From the NCBI GenBank assembly GCA_963971405.1, contig OZ020489.1, positions 40,750,510-40,814,509 on the forward strand: a DNA stretch of 64,000 nt. Direction: 5' to 3'. Source of the stretch: Psococerastis gibbosa. Taxonomy: Eukaryota > Arthropoda > Insecta > Psocodea > Psocidae. The notes beneath the pieces are model-generated. The model ran no database searches, was not told the DNA's origin, and worked only from the letters and a program-made list of their open reading frames with translations. A program made the position numbers and the translations under genes. Below, one piece after another: positions 34,317-46,766 of this stretch. How positions within the stretch are numbered: the first letter of the stretch is position 1; each line of letters begins with the position of its first letter.

Positions 34317-35546
34317 TTAAAGGTGTATTCGTTATTTCTAACCTCAAAATAGTCTAAATTCAATTCTTCACCAAACTTCATTGTCCGTGGCTTCCAGGGG
34401 AACTTTCTGGGAATTCAAATTAAATTACACGTTTTAATTAGACGCCACCACGTAAGTACCACTGAAACGTAGACAATAGACACAATAAATTAAGAGAGCA
34501 ACTGCCACCACGCGGCGTAGTCTACGCCAGTCAATATAATTCCCAGCACATTCCACAGCACATGCAATAAAGTGGCAAGATGTTGTGACTGAGATATAGG
34601 CCCGGTACACGCGAACGACTCTAGCAGTTGCTATTTGCCGACGTCGTTTCTATAGCCATAGAGGATTAGCTGTTAGCAAAAGATTTATTGTCAATTTCAG
34701 AAACTGCTGTGAAGGCAACCGCACGAAAGTTCACGGTTTTCCCCTAGACAGAAAGAAAGAAAGAAAGAAAATTGTCTTTATTTTCCACCCGTCAGATAAT
34801 TAGACTCGGTGGCTATTAAGATCGCCAGAGGTCAAGCGAGCAGAACTCATTGCGCCAGCCCTACCTGCCGGATTATGAACTTGTTGCTTTATAATGGAGA
34901 ACTTGCGTAGTAACATCCCATGTTTACCAAAAAAAAAATTATCCGAAAGTTACATAAGCAAATTATAAGCAGCACCCAATAGTTGTTCGATGACGCCTAC
35001 ATTGACTCCATGTACAGCATCCCTGTTGGATTTACATGCGCCGCCTGCGCGAAAACTCCATTTATGCGTAGTAGGCTATATGGAAAGTTTCGTGATGGTC
35101 AAAATTTTCGACTGTGATATTTCAACGGATTTACACGTTTTGAGGTCCCAGGAACCCAAAAAAGTGGTTTTTACGCCGCTCTGTTAGGTACTCTGTCTGT
35201 TCATCAATTTCCGGGCAAACTAGAAGCGAAGATATAAGGCATGAAATGAGAACCCGTGACGTGCAGGAGAAACTGAGAGAAAAGAGGTAGACCTGGTGGG
35301 GGCACGTACGATGTAGAGACGATTTTTAAATGCCTGTTCAAATCAGATTCTTTGGTGAACGCTGCTTGGCACGTCAAGCAAGTATGCCTAGAAGACCTCA
35401 TTTGAAACTCGAGCAAAGCAATAGAGATATTAGGCAACACACAACAAGACACTGAAACGATGGGCTTCGGCCTTGTGGTAAGTGGTAATGGGGACGAATA
35501 ACTTTTGAAACACAGCTATGTAAAAACACTTTTAAATAAAATATAA
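34317..35546. other. Unassigned, with one partial dispersed repeat
   Basis: 34599-34746 (GGCCCGGTACACGCGAACGA...) is a one-sided copy of the element at 52131-52611. An (AAAG)n tract lies at about 34749. A minus ORF at 35204-35452 has a single CX2C...HX3-like match (CLTCQAAF...LNRHLK), too weak to call a gene. Confidence 0.4.
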
Positions 35547-35779
35547 AGGAGTCTGCCCACTACACCGTATCATACCATAAATAATTAGATTACTCGTGAC
35601 TTCGTGGTATTTCATTTTAATAAACAAAAAATAACAAAAACTTTAGTGTATCATACCATGACTGTAATAGGAACGTGTCAGGCAAAAAAATATTCTTTGT
35701 GTAGAAAAGCATGACACTACGCCCACTAGACCGTTCCGTCACCGACCAGTACCGTCGCGTGCCATGCACGAAACGTTAA

Positions 35780-35922
35780 GGCGCCCATTCCACATACGTA
35801 CAACGTCAATTAAAATTATGAAATTGAAGGTGGTAGCAGAACTTTTAGTATGTCTTTAATGTCTGCTACCACCTTCAATTTCATAATTTTCATTGACGTT
35901 GTACGTATGTGGAATGGGCACC
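35780..35922. mobile_element. Hairpin element, copy 2
   Basis: Ends GGCGCCCATTCCACATACG and complement, with TAA flanking both sides (35777-35779, 35923-35925). Its loop is the reverse complement of the copy 1 loop (CTTTTAGTATGTCTTTAATG). The arms between end and core differ from all other copies. Confidence 0.75.
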
Positions 35923-36006
35923 TAAGAATTGTCGACGAGAATATTTTGCCGGTGCCGATACGTTCCGCGCTGGCACGCGACGTTGCCAAACCGGCGATCA
36001 TACGGG

Positions 36007-36189
36007 TTATAACCGCGTATGATGACAGTTACCTACATTAAATTCGTATGTAGACATTCGGAAACACTGAAAAACAATTTCTTCATCTTCAACTAAGTGC
36101 GTGTACAACGTCCAATATTCTCCTTCAGTTCTTCGCTCTTTTATAGAATCGTGAATCCAGTAGCGTCGAGTGGTTTTTACGTGTTGCAT
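36007..36189 (-). pseudogene. HARBI1-like transposase N-terminal fragment
   Basis: RRYWIHDSIKERRTEGEYWT, then EDEEIVFQCFRMSTYEFN. This is the usual N-terminal signature (R..W.H......G....L...L..D...F..YFRMS...F) of Harbinger nucleases. The DDE domain is missing. Confidence 0.65.
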
Positions 36190-36332
36190 ACGGGCATCAT
36201 ACAGGCATCACTCGGGCATTAAACGCCGTCGATTCGTTTCAGTGGGCAAAGCAAGCCGTACCGTATTGCTTTCCGTGCTTGATACGTTCATAGCACGGTC
36301 ATGGTATGATACGGTGTAGTAGGCAGACTCCT

Positions 36333-36690
36333 TTAATAAAAGACTTCAAAATATTCACTATAATAAAACCCACGCTTTGGTGCAGGCGACAATGTTCGGG
36401 ATATTTTTGCAGGCCAGGCCTTGGTGCACCAACGAAGGCGAGAAAGCCCGAAAGAAGAGCCACCTAAGATAAATATCCATCCTGTTAAAAAATTGATTTT
36501 TCAATATGGCCGGTCTTTAGTGCCATTGACAGAAACGAGAGGCGTTGTCTTTTTCCCGCCGGCATTTAAATTATCCATTTCTTAAATACGTTTTTAAATG
36601 AAAATATTACTGTATATTAGCTTATAAACGCAACCTCATTTAAATTTAGCTCAACCATCACCTTTAGTTGTAATCGCAGAAGGAACATTC
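36333..36690. other. No supported gene
   Basis: No recognisable feature. Confidence 0.4.
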
Positions 36691-36699
36691 TATATTGAT

Positions 36700-37560
36700 G
36701 GCTTACTTACTTCTTGTTACTGGCTTCCAGCCTCAGGTGATGCCGATGGCCAGATGTCGATCAAACGCCCTTTTCGCCAGTGCCCAAAGATTCTTCCGTC
36801 GCAGAATTTTTTCCATTCCTCCTCCTTCCAATGCCGTCACGAGTAAGTCCTTTTCCCTGCTTGGAACAGAGCATTGCAGGAGAACATGCTCAAGAGTTTG
36901 TTCATCCATTCCACAGGCTCGACACAGTGCTGAACCCACCAGGTTGAAACGGTGGAGATATTGGTTTGTTGTTATGTGTCCAGTCCTTGCTCGGGCTGCG
37001 AAAGAGGCAACCTTGCGAGAGATTCCCTTGAAGTGCGCAGAGTCAGCAGGCTTGGACTGAAGTAGGTGCAGCGACCTTCCAACCCTACTTCCTCCCCAAC
37101 GGCTGAGCCATTCTTCTCTTTTTCTGCAGTTCTTTTGCAGTGAGAAAGTGAGAATTTAGGGTTCTGTATAGGTTTCATTTCTGTTGCCTCTTTGGTTACT
37201 CTGTCAGCTAGTTCATTTCCCTTTACCCCGCAGTGGCCTGGGCTGGGATCCATTGCAACACTATGTTGGTCCCTTTTTCTGTAAGTCCCTTGAGCAGGGC
37301 TCTTGTTTCTGTAAGTCTGAAGTCGTAGACGCTATTGATGGCTGACTTACTTGAATTAGGTTGGCGCGTCCAGCCCGGGGGACTTTTGGCCGCAGCCACT
37401 ACACCACGCCACCTCGGACGATCTTCCGCCGCTCGCTTCCTATCTCGGGTGCCGGTGGCGTGCACATTTTCGAGCACTTGGTCTCTCCTTCTTAGTCTTG
37501 GCCTACCGGGACACCTAGGGTGGTTGAAAGTGTCTTCGAAAAAGAGATTCGGCGACCTCT
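36700..37560 (-). pseudogene. Decayed LINE fragments (RNase H and C-terminal ends)
   Basis: Minus strand, in several frames. 37223-37477 begins with GRPRLRRRDQV-like sequence ending PRWRGVVAAAKSPPGWTR, a LINE ORF2 C terminus. It passes into RALLKGLTEKGTNIVLQWIP. Then comes an RNase H motif (GHCGVKGNELADRVTKEA) and CRACGMDEQTLEHVLLQCS, the Cys-rich LINE tail. At least two different LINEs may be joined at about 37320. Confidence 0.6.
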
Positions 37561-39043
37561 AGCTCTAGCTATTGGTGACTGACAATGTAAAAATTAAATA
37601 TTTTCAAATTATTCATAGAAAGCAAAGCATGAACATACACGGTGTACCGTACCTAGTCTAATTTGGTTGACCACAAGTGAGTTTCTTTACGACTAATACT
37701 TTTCTTTTTCCGCGCCTTACTCCCCTATGGGTGAGAGCGGTTTACAAGGGATTGGCCCCTCCATAGCTCTCAATACAGGGCGTCCTGGTTTGTGAGTGTC
37801 AGTTTTGTTCCACATCTGTCGGGCAGCGTTATCATGGGTCTTCCTCTTCTTCTGTCTCCTGGGACCACATTCTCCTTTACCTTTTTTATTAGATGGGTCT
37901 CACCACTCTCACCTCACCTTTGGACATGCCCATTACATAACAGTAGTTTTCCCCTAAGTTTTAGATTGATTTCGGCAGTTTCCAACTCAGCACTGAGCTT
38001 TCCGTTTCATCTTATTCTATGATCAAGTCCTCCTAGAAAATGCAATATATTTGGCTGTTGCCCATGTAAGAGTAGCCTAATCCTATAATATAAATGTCGG
38101 AACCCACAATGGCGTCTTACATTCAGGTTACGTCGCTTAAGACTTCTCTGGGCCGTTTTGGAACCTCCGGGGGGGGGGGAGGGGGAGTCTGTTTGTTAAC
38201 TTGAGGCACCCTAAGGGCAGACTCCTTCACCTCGGGGAGAAGGGGAGTTGACTAACAGGGTGGACCTCTTAACTATAATGGATTCCGAACCACCTGGGGA
38301 ACATGGTAAAGTCACACGATTAATTCGGAGGTGACCGGGACTTGAGACGCACTCAGACTAGCTAGCATAGTCTCAGCACGTTATCATGTCCCACCATAAT
38401 CCCCTGGCAACGCTGTGTATCAAGTTTGCCGCAGTTAGGAACAGGCTCTGTTCTGGTTGATTGAACATGGTATGGCCGTTACCATGCGCAACATCTTCAG
38501 CCTACTAAATTAATGGATATAGGAGAGTTGTCCTGTACCCTAATGTAAACTAAATAATAATTAGGTGACTCCCACGATCGCTTGAGAAGTCTCAATAAAG
38601 AATAATGTTCGATAGGTATAGGTATAGGAATTGAAAACAAATATAAAATATCATCCCCCCCCCCCTAAAAAAATGTGTGGTGAATCAGGTGAGGCCCGGA
38701 AGCAAGGAAAGAAGTCCACAGACATAATGTGGGTGATTTTACATTTAGTATTACTATTATTTTTATGTATTTTGGGGACGTACTTACAGTATAGTGGCCT
38801 TGTATTTGAACCGGTATTGTTTCCAGATATGAATTTGGTCCGACAACTACTGAAATATGCTTTCCATTGACACACTGTTTACAGCAGGCGTCAGCCTATC
38901 ATAACCAAGTTAATGTACGATAAGCCGATCGTAGGTAGGTCCTACTATAAAAGGAAAATAACCAGGAGAGCATAAGCGCTTTCTATGTACGGCAGGTATA
39001 TGGAAATGAACTATCGTCAGGCACATACAAATTTTATTCCAAC
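37561..39043. other. No supported gene
   Basis: Intergenic DNA 3' of RBM28 with a G-run at about 38170 and a C-run at about 38655. No exon or element boundary could be defined. Confidence 0.4.
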
Positions 39044-42000
39044 CTAAGCCGTGTCATACCATTTTTTAAACGACGACGATTTCTCTATCTTATCCCTATA
39101 CTGTGATATTAACTTATTTAAATTATCAGGAGGTAATTTTGCCTTCTTCTTCTTTATCGTTGGTTCCCTAACTTTCTTATTCTGCTTTTGTAGCTTTATC
39201 TGCCTCTGTGCTTTTCTTAACTTTCTCCTCTCTTTCAACCGCTCCTGATGTATCTCCACCTGCTTCTTTAACTTTAATCTTGAACGCATTTTCGGTGTTT
39301 TCCCCTTTTCAGCTGCTACGCCACTAAATTCGTCAACGCTGGTTTTTAATTGATTTTGCGAATCTTCTCCAACTTTGTTCTTTTTCTTCTTATCTGGTGC
39401 AGGAGTAGTTGTCGGTTGGAGAGTTTCTTTTTTATTTATGTTCTTAGACGTACTAGTTCTTTCAGGGCTTAATTTCATTTTCTTCGATGGTATATCACCA
39501 TCTTTGCTCTTTCTTTTCCTCTTATTTTTCACTGTGGGTTTAGGCCCACTCGGTTCTTTTTTACCAGCTTTCTTACCAGTTACTTTAGGCGAAGCATCAG
39601 TAGTGACGTTCGTTGAACCTTTACCGGCCTCCTTCTTTAACTTTTTAGCCTCCTGTATCTTCGCAATAAGTTTCTTTTTCCGCTTTAAAGCCCTCCTTTG
39701 CTTCTTGTTCAATTTCTCTAAATCCTTCGACATTTTCTCCGTCCCCATAACATTCGCCCGACTTTTCTCCATCCGTTTCTGTTTCAAATTTAAAATTTCT
39801 CTGTTCTCAATCGAAAACGAAATAATCGGCCTGCGACTGGGCGAAAAAATGTCAGGATTATTATTAATTGTTCTTAGCGCATGGAGAGCATCTTCATGGT
39901 TAACAAATGTGACAAACCCGAGCTCCTTAGACAATCCTTGTCCTTGCCGGTCAAACTTTTTTCTATCTCGCATCACTCGAGCTTCCTTTACTATGGCCTT
40001 AGGTCCGGAATGTTTTTCAACTAACCGCCGCAGTTTCGCGTCATCGTAGTCAGGGGGTAGGTTGTGAAAAACCAGCCTTGTCCTAGACACGAACATATTA
40101 AGATTCCTGAGAATTTGCGACTTCCATTGTTCTATCTGAAGCCGCTTGGCCATATCAGCAGCACTTACAGTCCCTGCCGCTGTAGATCCGGCCATTATGA
40201 CGCCCTCTCTGACCAAGTAGAGGTTCCTCGAGTCTTTAACCTTTGTCTTCTTCTTTCTCTTCTCTTCTTCCAAATGGTCACGGCTGACTGCTCGAGTTAC
40301 ATCAAGTATTTGGTCCATGAGGGTAATTTTTTTGCTGTCTTTTAAAAAATTTTCTGCGCTGGTTTTTTCCTGAAAGAAAAATTTGTAGTAAGAACTAAAC
40401 ATACCAAAATTTACTTATTATGACTACAAATATATCAATATGCTAGGAATGGGGGTCACACGATGCCGCGCGAACCCGTGTAGGTAGGGGCTAGCAGAGG
40501 ATACGACCTGGGAATGTGGGAAAAGCAAGACGACAACCACCTTCTTGTCTGCCCGAGGCTTAATGGAGCTATGTCCCACACGGATCTTCTCGAAGCCAAC
40601 GACAAGGCCATCCAGGCTGCAACATCTTGGAGCAACGAGTCGTTGGCTCGGGCACTTTAAGGAAGTACTAGTAAGACTATGAGAAAACAATCTAAATAAT
40701 TGGCAGAAGGAACCGCGACCGAGGAAGCACTCAACAAGACATTTTTTTCATACGGTATATTAATCAGTCCATAAAAGGGAACCGACAAAAATAAAAATAC
40801 AGACAGAGAGGAAATCGAACCTACGGTCCATACCATTCCTGGGGCATTTGACGATGTTATTTTATACTTTACTTGTATTGTATAATTTAAAGGAAATATA
40901 TATTGTGTTGTATTGTATTCAACACTATCTGTCCATGTCACTCCAGATATCTTTCTATCTGATTCTATGGGTTTTTATGGCCATGCAAAGCTTATGGTCC
41001 ATTGAGCATTGCGCTTGCCCTATGTCAACTTCTTCATTGATTTTTCATTCATTATTAGTATTGGCCATTCGGAAAATTGTTTTCAAAGTAGCTGAGCTTC
41101 AGAGTAATGGCTTATGATCTCAGAGGCAAAGGCGTGAACATGTACATCCTCGTAGTGAAGATGGAAGCGCGTAATGGTGACTGAACAGATAGGGTTTGAG
41201 AGTTTGACCGAGTTTGAGCCGGGACAATCGAAAACACAGCTTCAGCAGATTTTATAAATAAATAAATAAATCTTGACTTTTTGTTGTTCTATTACTAAGC
41301 CAACCTAGCGGATTTTCCACTGCTGCTTCACACTGCCTTCCCCTAGACAAACCAGCTTACACATTAGCTTACAGATTATATTGCAGTACTATATGGTATA
41401 CGTATTTATAACACTCACATTAATTTAACGAAGAAGTAACCTCGTTTTAACCGAAATTAGAGGATATAGAAATAACCGGACTTGGCGGGATTCACTGGCC
41501 TAAAGTAAGCTCACAGACCAGTTCGGTTAGATAGTTGTGCAGCTATGATAACCTGTCTAGCAATACAAATCTTGTCAGTAAGAGCAGAGGATCAATTCAA
41601 AGGCGGTGGAATTAGCAATAAAAAACAAGACACTAGTGTGCCCCAGGCTCCCAGCTGACCTTGCAATACTGCCACGGCGGCAATTCCACCGACCTCGTAT
41701 TGCACCGTGAGCGTGACATTGATGTGGTAGCAGACAATAAAGACAGTCTAAAAATGTCTGCTACCATGTCAATGTCACGCTCACGGTGCAAAACGAGGTC
41801 GGTGAAATGATCTCAAACTTTGATGTAGGTTTGCCCTTACCATAAACAATTGTCCCTACCTTGAACTTAACAAACGCACTGCCTTTACTATGCTCCGTCA
41901 ATTTGTCCACGCAAACCAAAGCATAAACCACCGCGCCATAGCCTTCCACGCATTTCTTCACGTCTTCATTTTTCGCTGCAAATGGAACATTCTTAATAAA

Positions 42001-43611
42001 CACAGTTTTTCCTTCGTCCACATCACTTGGCAAAGTCTTCTTAACCTTCGGCTTTTTATCATCCTCCTCAGAGCCATCATCAAAATTGTCATCTTCTTCA
42101 TCAACATCATCATCATCATCATTACTATTTACATCGCCATCTAGATCATCATTATTGTCATCTCCGTCTATTTCTTCACTACCATTGTCATTTTCTTCTA
42201 ATTCATCATCGTCGGTTTCATTATTACTGCCGTCTAAATCTTCATCTTCGTCACTCGGATATTTATCCGGTTTCGTGTCGATTGTAAATTCCAGCAGTTC
42301 TTCCGAATCTTCTCCTTTTTTATCACCTTTCTTCACTTTAGCTTTACTCAGTTCCTTCAATTTCTCAACGAAGGTATGCTTTGGGAAAGCCCAGTCCACC
42401 ACGATAGTTCTACCTGAAACGTTAAGGCAAATATTATAAATTCGAAGAACATAAATAAATGCGGACGGTTGAAAAAAAACAGCTGAAATAGTTTGACATT
42501 TCCACAGAATGGGAGAGCAGCAGGTCATCTAGAGGTGAGGCCACAGGGGGAAAAACAAAAAGGCAGACCCAAAAAAACCGGAAGGGAAAATGAAACATTT
42601 AGCCGAAAGGAAAATCAAGAGTATAGCTTCTCCAAACAAGCGGAGGTTAATAATTGGCTCACAGAAAATTGGCCCAGAACAGGGAACGGAAACTTATAAT
42701 TAATTAGCTGACCAAGGTATTAACGTATTAAAAAATATATTGGATGTGTGCATTTTATTCATCCAGTACAGGAATTTATGGAGCACTCTTTGTATTCTTA
42801 GGCAATAGTATGTGTGTATGTATGTATATGTACTCTATGTGTGTTTATTTTTATGACGACATCCTATAATGTAATTGTTTTAAGGATAATATAATTTGAT
42901 TTGATTTGGTAATATTGCACCCCTTGAGACATCCGTCGATTTAGTTTAATATTACAACACTATTAGTTCACATTCAGTTAAGCCGGCAAGCTCCGTACTG
43001 TGACTGGAAGCCTGCTGTTCTTTATATACCCATATATGATAATGAAGTCAGGCACACAGCTAGTTGGAGGTAACTCGAGAAATCTCCTGCTTTACACTGT
43101 GCCTAGAGTATTAATGGTTGTAGGGCTCTCCCATACAAAAAAGTATGTTTGTTTGCTAAATTATTGTACAACTAAGACGTAGGCCCTCTGATAAAATTAT
43201 GAAATCACTTATCCGACAAAGGAAATTATTTTAGGACCTGACATAAGTTGTCCATTGGTGTGGAAGATTGCTTTAGCCGCAGCCTGGCGTCTTTCAAACT
43301 CAACAAAGCCGCATCCCTTCAGCTTCCCATCCGGCAACCGCAGCAATTGTACATCAATTACGTTGCCGTACTTTCCAAAGAACTCTTTCAATTTGTCTGC
43401 CGTTAGATTTTTAAACGGCAGGTTTCTTACAATCAAGCGCCCCTTCTTGATTCTTGCACTCTCTTCGTTGTTTTCCTCCTTGGAGCCATGTTGTAAGTTT
43501 TTTGCTGTCGGCTTTTCCTTCGGTAAGAATGTTTTTTTCTTTCCTAGAAAAGGAAAAGAATGAAATACAACAAAATTAAATCTATCGCAAAATACTGAAC
43601 TTACTATTCAT
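39044..43611 (-). CDS. RBM28: RNA-binding protein 28 (Nop4-like), 4 coding exons
   Basis: Minus-strand exons: 43611-43605 (only 7 coding nt), 43543-43238, 42413-41860 and 40369-39044. Phases join to a protein of about 730 aa (human about 759). The first RRM (GRLIVRNLPFKNL ... GCGFVEF) corresponds to human RRM2 and ends in GRTIVVDWAFPK across an intron. Then come a long acidic stretch, a further RRM (KTVFIKNVPFAAK ... GSAFVKFK), and a last RRM (TRLVFHNLPPDYDD ... ELGFVTFVNHEDALHALRTI) with a Lys-rich nucleolar tail ending QYRDKI...KKWYDTA. RBM28/Nop4 acts in the nucleolus in 60S ribosome assembly. The usual N-terminal RRM1 is absent. The exon 2 donor (GTCCTA) is weak. Introns hold LINE, SINE and hairpin insertions. 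Confidence 0.85.
40440..40680 (+). pseudogene. LINE tail fragment in RBM28 intron
   Basis: The + strand reads DLGMWEKQDDNHLLVCPRLN and LLEANDKAIQAATSWS, the usual LINE C-terminal pattern. Truncated. Confidence 0.5.
41257..41312 (-). mobile_element. SINE 3' end fragment
   Basis: Minus strand shows CGCTAGGTTGGCTTAGTAAT, then the AAAAAGTC tail and (ATTT)n, as in the other SINE copies. Confidence 0.6.
41676..41806. mobile_element. Hairpin element, copy 3
   Basis: Starts GGCGGCAATTCCACCGACC, with core GTGGTAGCAGACAATAAAGA and complementary arms. The right end is eroded (GGTCGGTGAAATG). It lies about 50 bp into the RBM28 intron, next to the donor of the 41860 exon. Confidence 0.7.
42500..42700 (+). 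pseudogene. Possible LINE tail in RBM28 intron
   Basis: KQKGRPKKTGRENE resembles the GRP+KTW motif of LINE ORF2 ends. The rest is too eroded for certainty. Confidence 0.3.
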
Positions 43612-45243
43612 GCCAAGGAAATAGGGGGACGAGTGAGGGCCGTCAAGCATGCTACCAACGAGGTTCTGTAGGGACAGTTTTTGTCACTAGGTTCGCTGAC
43701 GACAAACCGATATCCATATTATTCAAAATGACCGCCGTTTGCATGCGAACACTAAGCTCTTAACATCTAATTAATTCTTTTAATATTTTTTATAATATTT
43801 TTACTATGCCTGGACCTTATTTCGCTGCATATAATTTAATATATATATTCTCCATGATTTATAGAAAAATATCACTATAAAATAATACGTAATTAAAAAT
43901 CATTTTAAAATAGTATTGAGGCTTATGGAAAAATCAACGCTTTGATATCATTGCAACTGGTGCTGCCATCTACAAAATGACGCCACAAATGAACCCCACT
44001 GTAGCCAGTCTGTAGGGCGCTGGCCCTCCAGCATACGACAGTACCCACAATCGGCCAACTCAGGTGCCGTTAGAACAACAACCATGAAGACCCTGACAGG
44101 AATATAGCAATTATAAATTAATGATATGAATGTTACAGTCAAAGTGATTAACATTATTTATAATGCGAACATTCAGTAGAATCCGGGATGATAGGCCGTG
44201 GTCGTTCGTCGTGAAAGCCTTTCTAGTTTTATTATTTATAATATCTTGATGTCAAGCAAAATGTGTTTAAAAGTTTAAATATTTTTAGTTTGATAACATT
44301 AACTGTTGTTTCAAGCAAAACCGTTCCATTTCTAGTTGTAGTAGCAGTTGTGAATGAAAGAAGTGCTGCGCCCTGATGTTTAATCCCGAAACTACTGCTC
44401 TACGTCCTCTTTTTATTTGCATCCACCGATTTTTGAACTCCCTCAAGGTTACAGCATCTTTGACAGTTTTCTGCAGCAGATCAAACATTTGTAGGCCTTC
44501 GTGGAAAATACTCATCCCAATGGTTCGTCTTCTATACTCAGGCGTCATGCAATCTCTATTTATAGTTCCATAGTTGTGCACGTCACTAAAAGCCTTCATA
44601 AGGTCTATCTCTACCATGTACTTAGGCATCGCACCTTATACAAGCCTCCAAATAAAAGACATGACAACGACGTTCACATTTTCTTGGATTGTGAGCATGT
44701 TTAATTCCTCTATTATTTCCACTGCCCCTGTTGCTACCTAAAGCTTAGTGGTTTTTAATGATTTACCCTATATTACTTATCCATTTTTGCGACGATTTGT
44801 AGCAATTTCAGCATTTCACATTTTGTAGAAATGGTTGTAAATTAAATATTGTATTCCTATATTTTCTCTGTATTTATAAGTAGCACTATGTGCTAATAAA
44901 TTAACTGAGTTCACTTATTACTGTTCAGTTAATCAATATTAATCTGGATTCAGTGACACTAGTACCATCTTCTTAAATTTCTCGACGGAGTCTTGGTTTT
45001 TTATTTCCCTGTCGCGGGGTGATCTTCCTAAGCCCTACAACCCCGGACACTTAAAAGTAAAAATGGCGAAGTCAGGACGGTGGCGGGACATGCGGACGGA
45101 AAACCTGGATGAACTGGCTCATTCTTCCAAAAGAGGGACCTCCACTGTCTGGAGACTTACTCTTACTCTCAGGCCGACCTGTCAGCGATTTCCATTCGGT
45201 AACGCGCCGGACGTTAGGTTCTGCTCTTACTACATTGAGCTCA
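43612..45243. other. Intergenic, one unassigned minus ORF
   Basis: The RBM28 promoter should lie just right of 43611. A 114-codon minus ORF (44285-44629; VEIDLMKAFSDVHNYGTINR, REFKNRWMQIKRGRR) looks protein-like and may be a transposase fragment. I do not recognise it. Confidence 0.35.
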
Positions 45244-45385
45244 GGTGGATATTCCACCTACATCAATAGTGCATAGTAAATGTGGTATTGACGTGGTAGC
45301 AGACATTAAAGACAATCTAAAAATGTCTGCTACCACGTCAATACCACATTTACTATGCACTATTGACGTAGGTGGAATAAGCGCC
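45244..45385. mobile_element. Hairpin element, copy 4
   Basis: Near-perfect 142-bp hairpin. End block GGTGGATATTCCACC left, GGTGGAATAAGCGCC right. Core GTGGTAGCAGACATTAAAGAC with a four-base loop region (AATC). Middle arm sequence (ATAGTGCATAGTAAATG) is unlike most other copies. Confidence 0.8.
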
Positions 45386-46766
45386 TTCTGTCTGACGCTA
45401 TCTTGCCATAAAGTGGCAGCGCAGACGGATACAGTACCATGGTCGCACATTAAATATTTATTATTATCGCGGTTTATTGTACAAAATTTATAACATACAG
45501 TATTTATCCGGACAGACTAAACTCAGTTAGATATTATTGATAATGGCTGGATAAAGTGACATAATTTCAGCGAAATTAATCGATTTGACCACTTGCATTA
45601 ATTACTTTGGCTGTAATATGCATATCAAAAGGCCTAGGTATTTTGAAGCCTCCAAAAACTTGGTGCATACACCGACATCCGCCACCCACAGGGAAGACTG
45701 GTAATTGGTATTAACGTAAAACGCATAAAGCGAATGAGAAGTATAGTAGGATAATTACTTACTGTGAACCATAATTAAATAATTCAGAAATCAGAAGAGA
45801 ATTTCAATTAAAAAATTGAAACGTGCTTGCTGTTCCAGTAATTTTTTGTTTTCACATTCTTTCACAGTTTTCATATTTGCCGTGCCCAAAGATGATAAAG
45901 GTCGTGCCGTTAGACAAATTATAAGCTGATTTGCCCATATTATCCATATATAAAATGGCGACATCAATGACGTAACTGCCATTTTCACACACTTTGTTAG
46001 ACCTGTAGGAGCTGTAGTGCCTGTAATAGATATAAAAAAGTGGGTGTGTGTACTTATGTACACGCGTGAGAAGTTATACTTCTTTACCATCATAAAAATT
46101 AAAATAATACATTCGGATAGATATAAAACACATTTGACGTTCAATTGTAATTTTTATCACAAACTTTTTGTTAAATTTATATCTTTATTTTGAAAATATT
46201 AAATAACCAGGTTAGAAATTAATAAATATTTAACAGTAATAATTTAATAATATTTAGTGTTAATAATTATATTAAATACAAATATTTTGATTTATATCAA
46301 GAAATAATACGTACGGATAGAACTAAAACACGGGTACAAAACTCTTGTTGAGTTTGTTAGCCAAAAAAGTACAGGACCTTACATAATAAATTTGAATTTA
46401 GGTAACCAATGCAATGTAGGACAGAATTCGCGCCATTTTCATGAAAATGGCGGAGTTGTCATCCCCTGTGTCTCCGGGCATAATGGGGCATAATAGCTCT
46501 TGTCCAAAGTAACCTTGAAAAACAGCTGAGGTGTTTGTTTTCAAAAAACAAATTGTTTTCCAGCATGTAACTTTTAATTTTAATGTATTTAGAATAATGC
46601 TGTGTAATATTAGTGTTCATTGATTTATATTTTAAAATAAGTAGCAATTTAACTGGAACGTCGCACATAGTAACTGCGCAATTCATGCATCCCAGATTTT
46701 CTCGAAACAATTTCTTTGTCTTCAAATTTTGAAATTCCCTTCTTGCACATTGTGGATTACACATAA
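45386..46766. other. Intergenic, upstream of WDR45
   Basis: AT-rich. No supported gene. The WDR45 promoter is expected in the last few hundred bases. Confidence 0.4.

Larger units (their letters stand above)
35547..36332 (-). mobile_element. PIF/Harbinger-type element, internally deleted
   Basis: Inverted ends AGGAGTCTGCCCACTACACC and complement continue for over 30 bp. Flanking trinucleotides are TAA and TTA, near the TWA target of Harbinger elements. Inside is a minus-strand fragment of a HARBI1-like transposase and a nested hairpin element (35780-35922). Confidence 0.65.

Noticed and set aside
35204-35452. Zinc-finger gene on the minus strand
   Set aside because: A single C2H2-like match without a second finger, start context or splice sites. 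Probably chance or LINE debris.
39375-40049. 224-codon ORF on the + strand, hydrophobic
   Set aside because: It is the antisense shadow of the Lys-rich RBM28 exon and has no independent support.
42086-42439. Ser-rich + ORF
   Set aside because: Antisense of the acidic Asp/Glu repeat in RBM28.
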